Part shown: piece after piece, positions 1 to 6,564 of the stretch
Position numbering within the stretch: position 1 is the stretch's first letter
How the letters are laid out: every line of letters starts with the position of its first letter
From: Okibacterium sp. HSC-33S16
GTDB lineage: Bacteria; Actinomycetota; Actinomycetes; Actinomycetales; Microbacteriaceae
Assembly (NCBI RefSeq): GCF_024171565.1
Contig: NZ_JALJZZ010000001.1
Span: 434,001 to 498,000 of the forward strand
Reading direction: 5' to 3'
DNA length: 64,000 nt
Notes under the pieces: generated by a model
What the model was told of the DNA's origin: nothing
The model's database searches: none
Seen by the model: only the letters and a program-made list of their open reading frames with translations
Program-made: the position numbers and the translations under genes

Positions 1-98
1 GATGCCTCGTAGCAGCGGGAATCGAGCCCTCGGCGACGAGCAAAGAAATCGTTCAGCAGCTCAAGGACGCTGGCATCTACGACCTCTGTACCTCGTGA
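1..98 (+). CDS. C-terminal end of an unidentified protein (partial)
   Basis: The first 98 bases carry an open frame in phase with base 3 that ends at TGA 96-98 and encodes about 31 residues ending in DAGIYDLCTS. Codon use is like real coding sequence (GC-rich third positions), and the stop is followed by non-coding sequence up to the next gene. The start lies outside the window. The fragment is too short to assign a family, so no function is proposed. It might be spurious, but it is the only frame open from the window edge with protein-like composition. Confidence 0.5.
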   Translation, partial: CLVAAGIEPSATSKEIVQQLKDAGIYDLCTS

Positions 99-210
99 CG
101 TCTTCGGCGGCCTTCTTCCTTGGTCCAGCATTTCTGCGCTGCTGTGTGTAAAAGCTGGCGTTCCCGGACATGACATAGATAGGAGCTAGATTTCGAGTGA
201 GAGGTGCGAC

Positions 211-819
211 ATGTCAGATCGGTTCGATCGACTGCTTAATGCCAGCAAACCCGCGGATGTGACCGACCTCCCCGGAGTCACCGAAAGAGCACGTCAGGTC
301 GCCGAGCGCACTGCGAACGATCGTGACACTGTGACTTCGCGGCCCGAGCGTCGACGGTTGTGGGGCGTTCTTGCGTTTTCTGCAGTCGTGGTGGCGGTCT
401 CTGCCGCCGCCATTCCAACGATTATTTCGTGGGCGCCATGGGAGCCCGACGCTGTGATCAGTCGCGAGTTTCCGATCACAGATGGAGGCAAATCTACTGA
501 CTGTGTTGTCATCATCCGTGCAGTCCAAGCCGAAAACGCCACCGGTGCAGAGGCAGAAGCAGACCTAGAGAACGCAAGACGATTCCTGCAAGAGGAAGAC
601 TGGTCCGCGATTAGCGTCGATCTTGACGATCTCGACGCGTACCTCGACAGTATGCCGCCGGAGCAACGCGCGCTTCGGGAGGAAACCGGCATCAACCCGC
701 CAGCGCTTCTTTCCATGCTGACATCAAACGAAGTGTCGGCCGTGTTTGAACAAGCCGGCTATCTCACCTCCTCGGTGTTCCTGGAGTCCACAGGCCGCTG
801 CGGCGAGGTGACCAAATGA
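211..819 (+). CDS. Single-pass membrane protein, putative regulator of the adjacent ECF sigma factor
   Basis: This 202-residue protein has a charged, likely cytoplasmic N terminus (about residues 1-48), one hydrophobic membrane segment (about 50-74) and a roughly 125-residue acidic outer domain. GAGAGG at 199-204 lies 6 nt before the ATG. Its last codons overlap the sigma factor gene by 4 bp (ATGA), so the two are translationally coupled. Membrane topology and coupling to an ECF sigma factor suggest an anti-sigma role. No zinc-binding HxxxCxxC anti-sigma motif is visible, and the order (membrane protein first, sigma second) is the reverse of the usual one. The anti-sigma role is inferred from context. 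Confidence 0.7.
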   Translation: MSDRFDRLLNASKPADVTDLPGVTERARQVAERTANDRDTVTSRPERRRLWGVLAFSAVVVAVSAAAIPTIISWAPWEPDAVISREFPITDGGKSTDCVVIIRAVQAENATGAEAEADLENARRFLQEEDWSAISVDLDDLDAYLDSMPPEQRALREETGINPPALLSMLTSNEVSAVFEQAGYLTSSVFLESTGRCGEVTK

Positions 820-1367
820 CCACCACAAGTTCTAACAAGGAGCGAATCACTGCTCTGTACGTCAGCGTTTCCGGTCCGCTGTTGAACTATCTCGCCCGCC
901 GAGTCAGCCCGGTCGAAGACGCTGCGGACCTGCTCAGTGAAACATTCATCGTTGCACATCGACGGGCCACGAATCTTCCTGCCGATGATGAGGAAGCACG
1001 GATGTGGCTGTTCGGCGTCGCACGTCGAGTGCTCGCCAACCATCACCGCGGCTCAAACCGTCGCATCGCACTCGCCGACGTCCTCCGCGCGACAATCCGG
1101 CTCTCCTACGTGGACGATCACGAGCAACATTCCGATATTCGAGAAGCGATCACGTCCTTGCCCGCCAACCAACGAGAACTCATACAGCTCATCCATTGGG
1201 ACGGATTCTCAATCCGCGAAGCAGCCACACTCGTCAAAACAACGGAATCCACCGCGAGAGGACGATACGAACGAGCAAAGAAACGCCTACGCGAGCGCAT
1301 GACGATGTCCGACGCAACAACAACCGATCGAATCATCTCCGCTGTCAACGCATCAGGCGTTCAGTGA
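816..1367 (+). CDS. RNA polymerase sigma factor, ECF (sigma-70) family
   Basis: The 183-residue protein has the two-domain layout of ECF sigma factors. Region 2 spans about residues 17-75 (DAADLLSETF, then MWLFGVARRVLANHHR) and contacts the -10 element and core polymerase. Region 4 spans about 108-160 (LPANQRELIQL, GFSIREAATL, then a recognition helix with STARGRYERAKKRLRE) and contacts the -35 element. It should direct polymerase to a small regulon, possibly including its own operon. The start overlaps the upstream membrane protein by 4 bp. Family assignment is secure; the ECF subgroup and signal are unknown. Confidence 0.93.
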   Translation: MTTTSSNKERITALYVSVSGPLLNYLARRVSPVEDAADLLSETFIVAHRRATNLPADDEEARMWLFGVARRVLANHHRGSNRRIALADVLRATIRLSYVDDHEQHSDIREAITSLPANQRELIQLIHWDGFSIREAATLVKTTESTARGRYERAKKRLRERMTMSDATTTDRIISAVNASGVQ

Positions 1368-1426
1368 GGGCTTCGTGTCCCGTTGAGGGTCCGTCTTGCG
1401 GACGCATTCCCTGCGTTTGACGCGTT

Positions 1427-1441
1427 TAGAATCGCTAGATG
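1427..1441 (+). promoter_or_regulatory. -10 element TAGAAT placing the transcript start at the hydrolase ATG
   Basis: TAGAAT at 1427-1432 is followed by 6 nt and then the ATG at 1439. There is no Shine-Dalgarno sequence. The spacing predicts transcription starting at the A of the start codon (leaderless mRNA). No good -35 hexamer is visible at 16-18 bp. Confidence 0.6.
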
Positions 1442-2233
1442 ATCCCGAAACTCCACGAAGCACTCATGGGTGACGGGACGAAAATCTCGTACTCCGTCTT
1501 TGACGGTGCGGAGCCGGCGGTCGTTATCTTGCACGGACTCGGTGGCTCCCATCGAGAATTCATCGAGACAGCGCGGGCACTGCCGGGGCGCAAGGTCATC
1601 CCGATCGACCAGCGCGGCCACGGACGCAGTACGACGGTTCCGGCGGATACCTCTCGCGACGCTTTCGTGCGCGATGTGGTGAGCGTGATTGAGGCCGAGG
1701 CCCCCGGCCCTGTGGACATTGCCGGGCAATCGATGGGGGCACACACGGCAATGCTCGTCGCCGCTGACCGACCCGACCTGGTGCGACGGCTGGTGATGCT
1801 TGAAGGAAACCAAGGCGGCGGGACAGCTGAGGAACACGCCGCGTTGGGCGACTACTTTCGGTCGTGGGAGGTGCCTTTCGCCGACCGCGCGGCTGCGCTG
1901 GCAGCACTGGGTGACGGGCCGCTCGCCCACGCCCTGGTCAACGATCTCGAAGAACGCCCGGACGGTCTCTATCCGCGATTCGATGCCGAGGTGATGCAGC
2001 TCATTATCACGGGCGTGGCGCTACAACGCTGGGCCGAGTGGGAGGGCACCCACGTTCCCGCGCTCGTTATCTACGCAGACGGGGGAATTTTCTCGGAAGA
2101 ACAGAAGGCCGAGTTCATCCAACGGGGCCAGAACGTTCGGCGCTTCGACCTGGCGAACGCATCGCATGACGCCCACCTTGACGCCTTCGAGCAATGGATC
2201 GACGCGCTGACTCGCTTTATCGACGTCCCTTGA
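1439..2233 (+). CDS. Alpha/beta-fold hydrolase
   Basis: This 264-residue soluble protein has the alpha/beta hydrolase fold. The oxyanion HG pair is at residues 32-33, the nucleophile elbow GQSMG at 96-100 gives Ser98, an acid candidate lies in the VIYADGG strand, and the catalytic His is in NASHDAHLD near residue 243. DQRGHGRS at 57-64 is typical of the family. Substrate cannot be read from sequence; esterase, lactonase or epoxide-hydrolase-like activity are all possible. It stands alone behind its own leaderless promoter and converges with the recombinase gene. Confidence 0.9.
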   Translation: MIPKLHEALMGDGTKISYSVFDGAEPAVVILHGLGGSHREFIETARALPGRKVIPIDQRGHGRSTTVPADTSRDAFVRDVVSVIEAEAPGPVDIAGQSMGAHTAMLVAADRPDLVRRLVMLEGNQGGGTAEEHAALGDYFRSWEVPFADRAAALAALGDGPLAHALVNDLEERPDGLYPRFDAEVMQLIITGVALQRWAEWEGTHVPALVIYADGGIFSEEQKAEFIQRGQNVRRFDLANASHDAHLDAFEQWIDALTRFIDVP

Positions 2234-2242
2234 GGGTTCCCA

Positions 2243-2281
2243 GCTGACGCGGTCGATGCGTTAGCCATGGGCCGCGTCAGC
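2243..2281. terminator. Stem-loop between convergent genes
   Basis: A perfect 10-bp inverted repeat, GCTGACGCGG at 2243-2252 and its complement at 2272-2281, encloses a 19-nt loop between the hydrolase stop and the recombinase stop. There is no T run, so it may be a factor-assisted bidirectional terminator. Because it flanks a serine recombinase, a recombination-site role is an alternative. Confidence 0.45.
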
Positions 2282-2296
2282 CAACGGCAGTGGTTG

Positions 2297-2881
2297 TCAG
2301 TGGTCCGCTCGGAGTTGCCGTTCAATCGTTCGGTAGACGGTGGATCGGGCAACGTTGAAGAGCTCGGCTATCTCCGCCGTTGAGTGGGTGCCGGCATTGT
2401 GGACCTCCATGAGGTGCTTCTGCTGCGCATTCGAAAGCTTGGGCTGCTTCCCTCGAAGTCGCCCTTTTGCCTTGGCGACTTGCATCCCTTCGCGGGTTCG
2501 CGCTCGAATCAGGTCAGATTCGAACTCGGCAACCATCGCGAGAACGTTGAACAGTAAGCGCCCGACAGGGTCATTCGGGTCGTGCACGGAACCACCGATG
2601 CTGAGCTTGACATCTTTGGCAGTTAGCTCATCGATGATGTCTTTAGCATCTCGGAGGGAGCGGGCCAGTCGATCGAGCTTGGCGACGACCAGCGTGTCGC
2701 CGCTGCGGCAAGCCGCCAACGCCTCACGCAAGCCGGGTCCGGCGCGGTTGGTGCCGGTCAATCCGTGGTCGGTGTAGATCAGTGCCGCTCTCACGCCGAG
2801 GCGTTCCAGAGCGTTTGTTTGAGCAGTCAGATCCTGTTCGTTTGTGGATACGCGTGCGTAGCCAATCAGTAATTCAGTCAT
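2297..2881 (-). CDS. Serine recombinase (resolvase/invertase family)
   Basis: The 194-residue protein starts at ATG 2881 (MTELLIGYARVS), which puts the family's N-terminal beta strand and catalytic Ser12 in the right place; a longer in-frame start would add 12 atypical residues. Resolvase hallmarks include GYARVSTNEQDL, the KLDRLARS segment with catalytic arginines, and FNVLAMVAEFESDLIRARTREG (the long E helix). A C-terminal helix-turn-helix (about 150-190) resembles the Hin recognition domain. It would bind a symmetric crossover site and make 2-bp staggered double-strand cuts. No transposase, invertible gene or cargo lies beside it, so it is an orphan recombinase. Confidence 0.93.
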   Translation of the reverse strand: MTELLIGYARVSTNEQDLTAQTNALERLGVRAALIYTDHGLTGTNRAGPGLREALAACRSGDTLVVAKLDRLARSLRDAKDIIDELTAKDVKLSIGGSVHDPNDPVGRLLFNVLAMVAEFESDLIRARTREGMQVAKAKGRLRGKQPKLSNAQQKHLMEVHNAGTHSTAEIAELFNVARSTVYRTIERQLRADH

Positions 2882-2919
2882 GACGGGCAGACTGGCTCTT
2901 CGGCCAATCACGGTCAAGA

Positions 2920-2933
2920 CTCGACGCGTCGAG
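2920..2933. promoter_or_regulatory. 14-bp perfect palindrome upstream of the recombinase gene
   Basis: CTCGACGCGTCGAG at 2920-2933 is fully self-complementary and sits 39-52 bp before the recombinase start, between it and the divergent small membrane protein. It could be an operator or part of a resolvase binding site. No function is shown by sequence alone. Confidence 0.35.
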
Positions 2934-3007
2934 CTTTGGTGCAGCGGTGATGGTTCCCGCTGAGCGTCATCACTCGTAGTTCATTAGTGGGCGACTAGAT
3001 TGACGAC

Positions 3008-3169
3008 ATGGACATCACTTGGCTTTCCGTCGTGCTCGTGCTGGTCGTCATCTTCGCAAGCATCAGCGTCGCGGGTGCCTTGCGACGGATGGCGGATGCT
3101 GCGGAGAAGTCGGCGTCCGATCTAGCGAAGCTGGTGGCGGTACTCGACAAGTCCGATTCGCAACCCTAG
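3008..3169 (+). CDS. Small single-pass membrane protein (53 aa)
   Basis: The ATG at 3008 opens a 53-codon frame ending at TAG 3167-3169. Residues 5-24 form one hydrophobic helix (LSVVLVLVVIFAS core). Residues 26-48 are an amphipathic helix rich in Ala, Lys, Asp and Leu. There is no ribosome binding site, but TAGATT at 2996-3001 ends 6 nt before the ATG, the same leaderless arrangement seen for many genes here. It diverges from the recombinase gene. No family is recognised; a small membrane-anchored helical protein is as far as the sequence goes. Confidence 0.6.
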   Translation: MDITWLSVVLVLVVIFASISVAGALRRMADAAEKSASDLAKLVAVLDKSDSQP

Positions 3170-3578
3170 AAGGTTCCCGATGAGGACATTCAATGAACAG
3201 CCACAATAGTTCGCCCCGCTCAAGGCTCCTCCGAGTGTCACTACGATCCCCTCAGGCCGAGTCTCCTTGTTCCCAAGGTCTCGGCCAGTGACGGGCAGCG
3301 ACCCTAACCGCTATATGGTGGACGCCCCACCCGCTACTAGGTAGCCAACGTTCTCCGCTACCTCGAGCCGCCCTCATAAACGAGATCCCGTCACCGGATT
3401 CTCGCAAGCATACGTTGCCGAGCTGCAGGCCCACGCTCCGCGAACCGTCGACAGGGCAGGGTCATTTTCTATCTCTCTGTGTCAAAAGCAAGGGGCTATC
3501 TGGTCTGGCCGCAGCCTACTTACAGTGAGACTTACGTGCGCGCTCGCGTGCGGCCCCCACTCAAGATAAGGAGATGCC
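3170..3578. other. Intergenic stretch, about 410 bases, no convincing gene
   Basis: The only open frames are short and of non-coding composition. An AAGGAG at its right end (about 3568-3573) is the ribosome binding site of the following SRPBCC gene. No repeat or RNA gene was recognised. Confidence 0.5.
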
Positions 3579-4346
3579 ATGAGCACGAAGGTTGAAAAAA
3601 GCATCCTCGTAAACGTCCCGCTGAGCATCGCGTACAACCAGTGGACCCAGTTTGAAGAGTTCCCGCACTTCATGGGCGGAATCAAGTCGGTTACTCAACT
3701 CGATGATGAGAACCTGAAGTGGGTCGCAGAGATTGGCGGAGTTAAGCGCCAGTGGAACGCGAAAATTCTGGAGCAGGTTCCGGACAGGAAGGTTTCGTGG
3801 GCTGCAACCGAGGGCGCGACTAATGCAGGGTCGGTGATGTTTGAGGACGTCGGGGGAGGGCAGACGCAAGTTCACCTCGTACTCGAGTACGAGGCCGAGG
3901 GCTTGGTCGAGAAAGTTGGAGACAAACTCAACGTCGTGGAGAACCAAGCCGAGCGCGATCTCGACCGTTTCAAGGCCTTCATCGAGGACGAAGGATATGC
4001 GACTGGAGCTTGGCGTGGCTCGGTGGCTGGTGCCACTGCGGAGCCCGGAGTAGATGCCGCTTCAGGCTCTCGTGGCGACAGCGGAAAAGCGGGGATCTCA
4101 GGCAAGGTCGCCGCTGGTGTTGGAATCGCTGCGGCTGCCGCGGCAGCCGGCGTGGCAGCTAGCAAGAAGGGCGACAAGGACACAGCACGTGTCGATACTG
4201 ACGTCACGCTGGAGTCGCCAATCGTTGAAGCTCCGGTGCGCGATCTTGATCCGACGGTCGCCGAGACGACGACGGTGCAGTCGGAGATCGTTGCGGAGGA
4301 AGACCCACTTCTGAACGGGGAACGACGCGACGGTGGGGTTCTGTAG
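3579..4346 (+). CDS. SRPBCC (cyclase/START-like) family protein with hydrophobic and acidic tail
   Basis: Residues 1-145 match the SRPBCC/polyketide cyclase-COQ10 fold, which forms a hydrophobic ligand cavity. It begins with VEKSILVNVPLSIAYNQW, continues with the FEEFPHFMGGIKSV strand-helix, and closes with a long C-terminal helix (VEKVGDKLNVVENQAERDLDRFKAFIEDE). Residues 165-195 are Gly/Ala-rich and hydrophobic (GVGIAAAAAAAGVAAS), possibly a membrane or packing helix. The last 60 residues are acidic and probably disordered. AAGGAG sits 5 nt before the ATG. The ligand is unknown; many such actinobacterial proteins have been linked to stress or membrane lipids, which is only a guess here. Confidence 0.85.
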   Translation: MSTKVEKSILVNVPLSIAYNQWTQFEEFPHFMGGIKSVTQLDDENLKWVAEIGGVKRQWNAKILEQVPDRKVSWAATEGATNAGSVMFEDVGGGQTQVHLVLEYEAEGLVEKVGDKLNVVENQAERDLDRFKAFIEDEGYATGAWRGSVAGATAEPGVDAASGSRGDSGKAGISGKVAAGVGIAAAAAAAGVAASKKGDKDTARVDTDVTLESPIVEAPVRDLDPTVAETTTVQSEIVAEEDPLLNGERRDGGVL

Positions 4347-4431
4347 TCCCTCTGACTCCTATTCGACTACTCGCACCGCCGGCGGCTCACCATTCGGATG
4401 GGCCGCTGGCGTTGCCGTTGCGGAGATGTGG

Positions 4432-5004
4432 ATGATGGATCTCGACGACCTCCTGCGTTCGCTGAATGCCGGCCACACAATTACCGGGGACTCGCCACTG
4501 CACGAGGTCATGCATCGATGGAGCCAGGAAGCGCTTCGCATCACCGCGGAACTCAACAACGGGTACCGTGAACCCGCGATCGTTCGCAGATTGCTGGCTC
4601 AACTTACCGGGGCTCCAGTTGACGAATCCGTAACGGTGTTCCCGCCTTTTTATTCGGACTTCGGCAAGAACATCACTCTCGGAAAGCGGATCTTCATCAA
4701 CTCGGGATGCAAATTCCAAGACCAGGGCGGCATAGTCATAGGAGACGATTGTTTAATCGGGCACAACACGGTGATGGCCACACTCAATCATGACCTCTCA
4801 CCAGACCGGCGCGCGGACATGCACCCGGGCCGAATCACCGTCGGCAGAAATGTGTGGATCGGATCGAACGCGATCATTCTGCCTGGCGTGACGATTGGTG
4901 ACAACGCGGTCGTTGGTGCTGCAGCCGTGGTGACGAAGGATGTACCGGAGAATGCAGTTGTCGTGGGCTCTCCCGCTCGAGTGGTGCGATACGTTACACG
5001 CTGA
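4432..5004 (+). CDS. Sugar O-acetyltransferase-like left-handed beta-helix protein (LacA/NodL type)
   Basis: About 190 residues with a maltose/galactoside acetyltransferase layout: an N-terminal helical region (HRWSQEALRITAELN), then hexapeptide repeats building a left-handed beta-helix (ITLGKRIFINSGCKFQDQGGIVIGDDCLIGHN, NVWIGSNAIILPGVTIGDNAVVGAAAVVTKDV). The catalytic-type His is in ATLNHDL. It should move acetyl from acetyl-CoA to a hydroxyl of a sugar. Several in-frame ATGs exist (4333, 4426, 4432, 4435); GGAG at 4422-4425 fits 4432 or 4435 best. The longer frame would overlap the upstream gene by 14 bp and add non-family residues. Confidence 0.88.
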   Translation: MMDLDDLLRSLNAGHTITGDSPLHEVMHRWSQEALRITAELNNGYREPAIVRRLLAQLTGAPVDESVTVFPPFYSDFGKNITLGKRIFINSGCKFQDQGGIVIGDDCLIGHNTVMATLNHDLSPDRRADMHPGRITVGRNVWIGSNAIILPGVTIGDNAVVGAAAVVTKDVPENAVVVGSPARVVRYVTR

Positions 5005-5133
5005 ACCGCACGCCGATCCTGTGAGGCTTGCTTTGCAAGGTGGCGTGCTCCGGTTCAAGGGCGCCTTCACAGGTGCGATATGTATCTGTTAAGCGATCCC
5101 TTCAGGTTGCAGCCCGTCCACTAATCTGTGGGA

Positions 5134-5360
5134 ATGACAGGTTCTCCTCCGATCGACGACATCGCGATTGGCGGGGAGACCATCCGCCTCGGGCAGTTCC
5201 TGAAATTCGCTAATCTTTCGATTCCGATGGAGACGTGAAAGAGGCGATCGTCGACGGCCTTGTGGCCGTGAATGGTGCAGTCGAACTGCGACGGGGAAGG
5301 CAGCTACAGCTGGGCGACGTCGTTAACTTCAACGGGCGCAGGGTCCGCGTCTGCCCGTGA
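5134..5360 (+). pseudogene. RNA-binding S4-domain protein broken by a one-base frameshift
   Basis: From ATG 5134 the frame reads an S4-domain start (ETIRLGQFLKFANL) and then hits TGA at 5236-5238 after 34 codons. In the next frame from about 5218 the rest of the domain continues without a stop to TGA 5358-5360: GDVKEAIVDGLVAVNG, then VELRRGRQLQLGDVV. Adding one base after 5217 (CTT then NTC GAT TCC) restores a roughly 75-residue YbcJ-like S4 protein. TAATCT at 5122-5127 lies 6 nt before the ATG, so the promoter still looks intact. Recent inactivation or a sequencing error are both possible; no slippery heptamer suggests programmed frameshifting. Confidence 0.85.
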
Positions 5361-6152
5361 CCTCGAGCTAACAGCCCGAGCTGGGAGAGCCTGAGCGCCG
5401 GAAACCGGTGCATGTCCGTCGGCGCGCTTTCCGTAGGAAGGCCGATTTGGGGTCGAAATACTCGCGGGCAAGAAGTCGTACACGGGGTATGGGGATGACC
5501 GTCAAACTCCAATCTGTGACGTTCCGCCCCCTGAGCTCGCAGTTCGACTCAGAGTCGTTTGGGGGCGCGTTCTGCACCTGCCCAGGAACACGACGGCCGC
5601 AACAAATTGCTCGCCAGGGAACACAGCCGGATACGCCGGGAGATTGAGGCGACGAGAGTCAACAGCGAGCTTTGTGGGCTCATGGTGGAGGGGGCTCGTG
5701 AGGTGAGGTGGAAATAGCCACCAGCATTCCTTCCGACGACGCACGACTAGCCGAAATGTAGGCCTCACGTCCTTCCGGAGATGTAACGCTCTCGCACCGG
5801 GAGATGGCTCGATCCCAAGCCGTTTGTGTTGTGAGGAGTGCCGCTCTTGGCCGCAAAGCACGGGGAGGGAATCGGGCAAGCTGGCGAGTGAACCGCACAG
5901 AAGTGCTGCGCCGCAGGCGTACTGGAGTCAACCCCCAACGCGAAGTTTTTCCCACTTCTAGGTTATAGATGCCCTGTCCCCAGACGGGTTGCCTGGCCAG
6001 CAAGACGCTGTCGCCGGGAGCGATCACATCGAGACTTCAGCGATGGCCCTCCACATCCGGCCGTCAGGGTTGCAGAGAAGTCGCGCGATTGGGATGTTGA
6101 CGGAAGGCCTCACCTCTGCAGGGAGGCCTTGATTGAGTTGAGGAGAACGACC
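5361..6152. other. Gene-poor stretch, about 790 bases
   Basis: No recognisable gene on either strand. Minus-strand open frames of 125 and 115 codons overlap each other and have arbitrary, Arg/Ser/Pro-rich composition. One plus-strand frame around 5550-5718 has helical, charged composition (HDGRNKLLAREHSRIRREIE) and ends at TAG near 5718, but it has no good start or binding site. It may be the remains of a decayed gene. The right end (AGGAG at 6141-6145) serves the next gene. Confidence 0.5.
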
Positions 6153-6485
6153 TTGGGATTTTTGGTCCACGGAGCTGGTACACGATTCGAGTTCGACGAT
6201 CGATTACTGGCGCACCTCAAAATAGTGATTGGTTCGAAACTTCGCCGTCAAGAGTGCTTCTACCTCAGCTGGACTCAAACTGCAGAGCAAGGGTCCGGGC
6301 GTACGTCTTTGTGGATTTCTCCGTGGACCCCTTTGCAGTTTCAATTCCGTGGCAACCGACCACCCTCCTTGAACAAGGCCTGGTTGGAGTCGCTGGCGAG
6401 CGCGTCTTTCGGACCGAACGGGCTCGTCATTACGGATGAGATGGAGCTGCCACAAGCCCCAACTCCTGTGATGGCGGAACCATAG
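6153..6485 (+). CDS. DUF7882-type small protein of Microbacteriaceae
   Basis: Starting at TTG 6153, with AGGAG at 6141-6145 seven bases upstream, the protein is 110 residues. It begins MGFLVHGAGTRFEFDDRLLAHLK, the conserved opening of a small actinobacterial family, and continues with KLRRQECFYLSW, GSGRTSLWISPW, PLQFQFRGNRPPSLNKAWLE. An in-frame ATG at 6129 would add eight residues not typical of the family. Relatives are often mislabelled as DNA ligases because they lie near ligase genes; no ligase motif exists here, though a LigD polymerase gene does lie 4 kb away. Biochemical role unknown. Confidence 0.85.
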   Translation: MGFLVHGAGTRFEFDDRLLAHLKIVIGSKLRRQECFYLSWTQTAEQGSGRTSLWISPWTPLQFQFRGNRPPSLNKAWLESLASASFGPNGLVITDEMELPQAPTPVMAEP

Positions 6486-6564
6486 GTGGCCCTCGACGGT
6501 ACCGTCGGTATCCTCGAGCCAGAAGATGCGCAGCCAGCATGAATGCCCGCGCGGCAGGAGGGCG

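Noticed and set aside
3252-3434. 60-codon minus-strand frame between the small membrane protein and SRPBCC genes
   Set aside because: No binding site, no family resemblance and non-coding composition.
5215-5222. Programmed ribosomal frameshift in the S4 gene
   Set aside because: No X-XXY-YYZ slippery heptamer or downstream pseudoknot is visible; a single-base deletion explains the data better.
5502-6027. Two overlapping minus-strand frames in the gene-poor stretch
   Set aside because: Low-complexity Arg/Ser/Pro composition, mutual overlap and no ribosome binding sites.
6153-6485. DNA ligase annotation for the 110-residue protein
   Set aside because: The name is often copied to this family, but the protein has no nucleotidyltransferase motif and is far too short.
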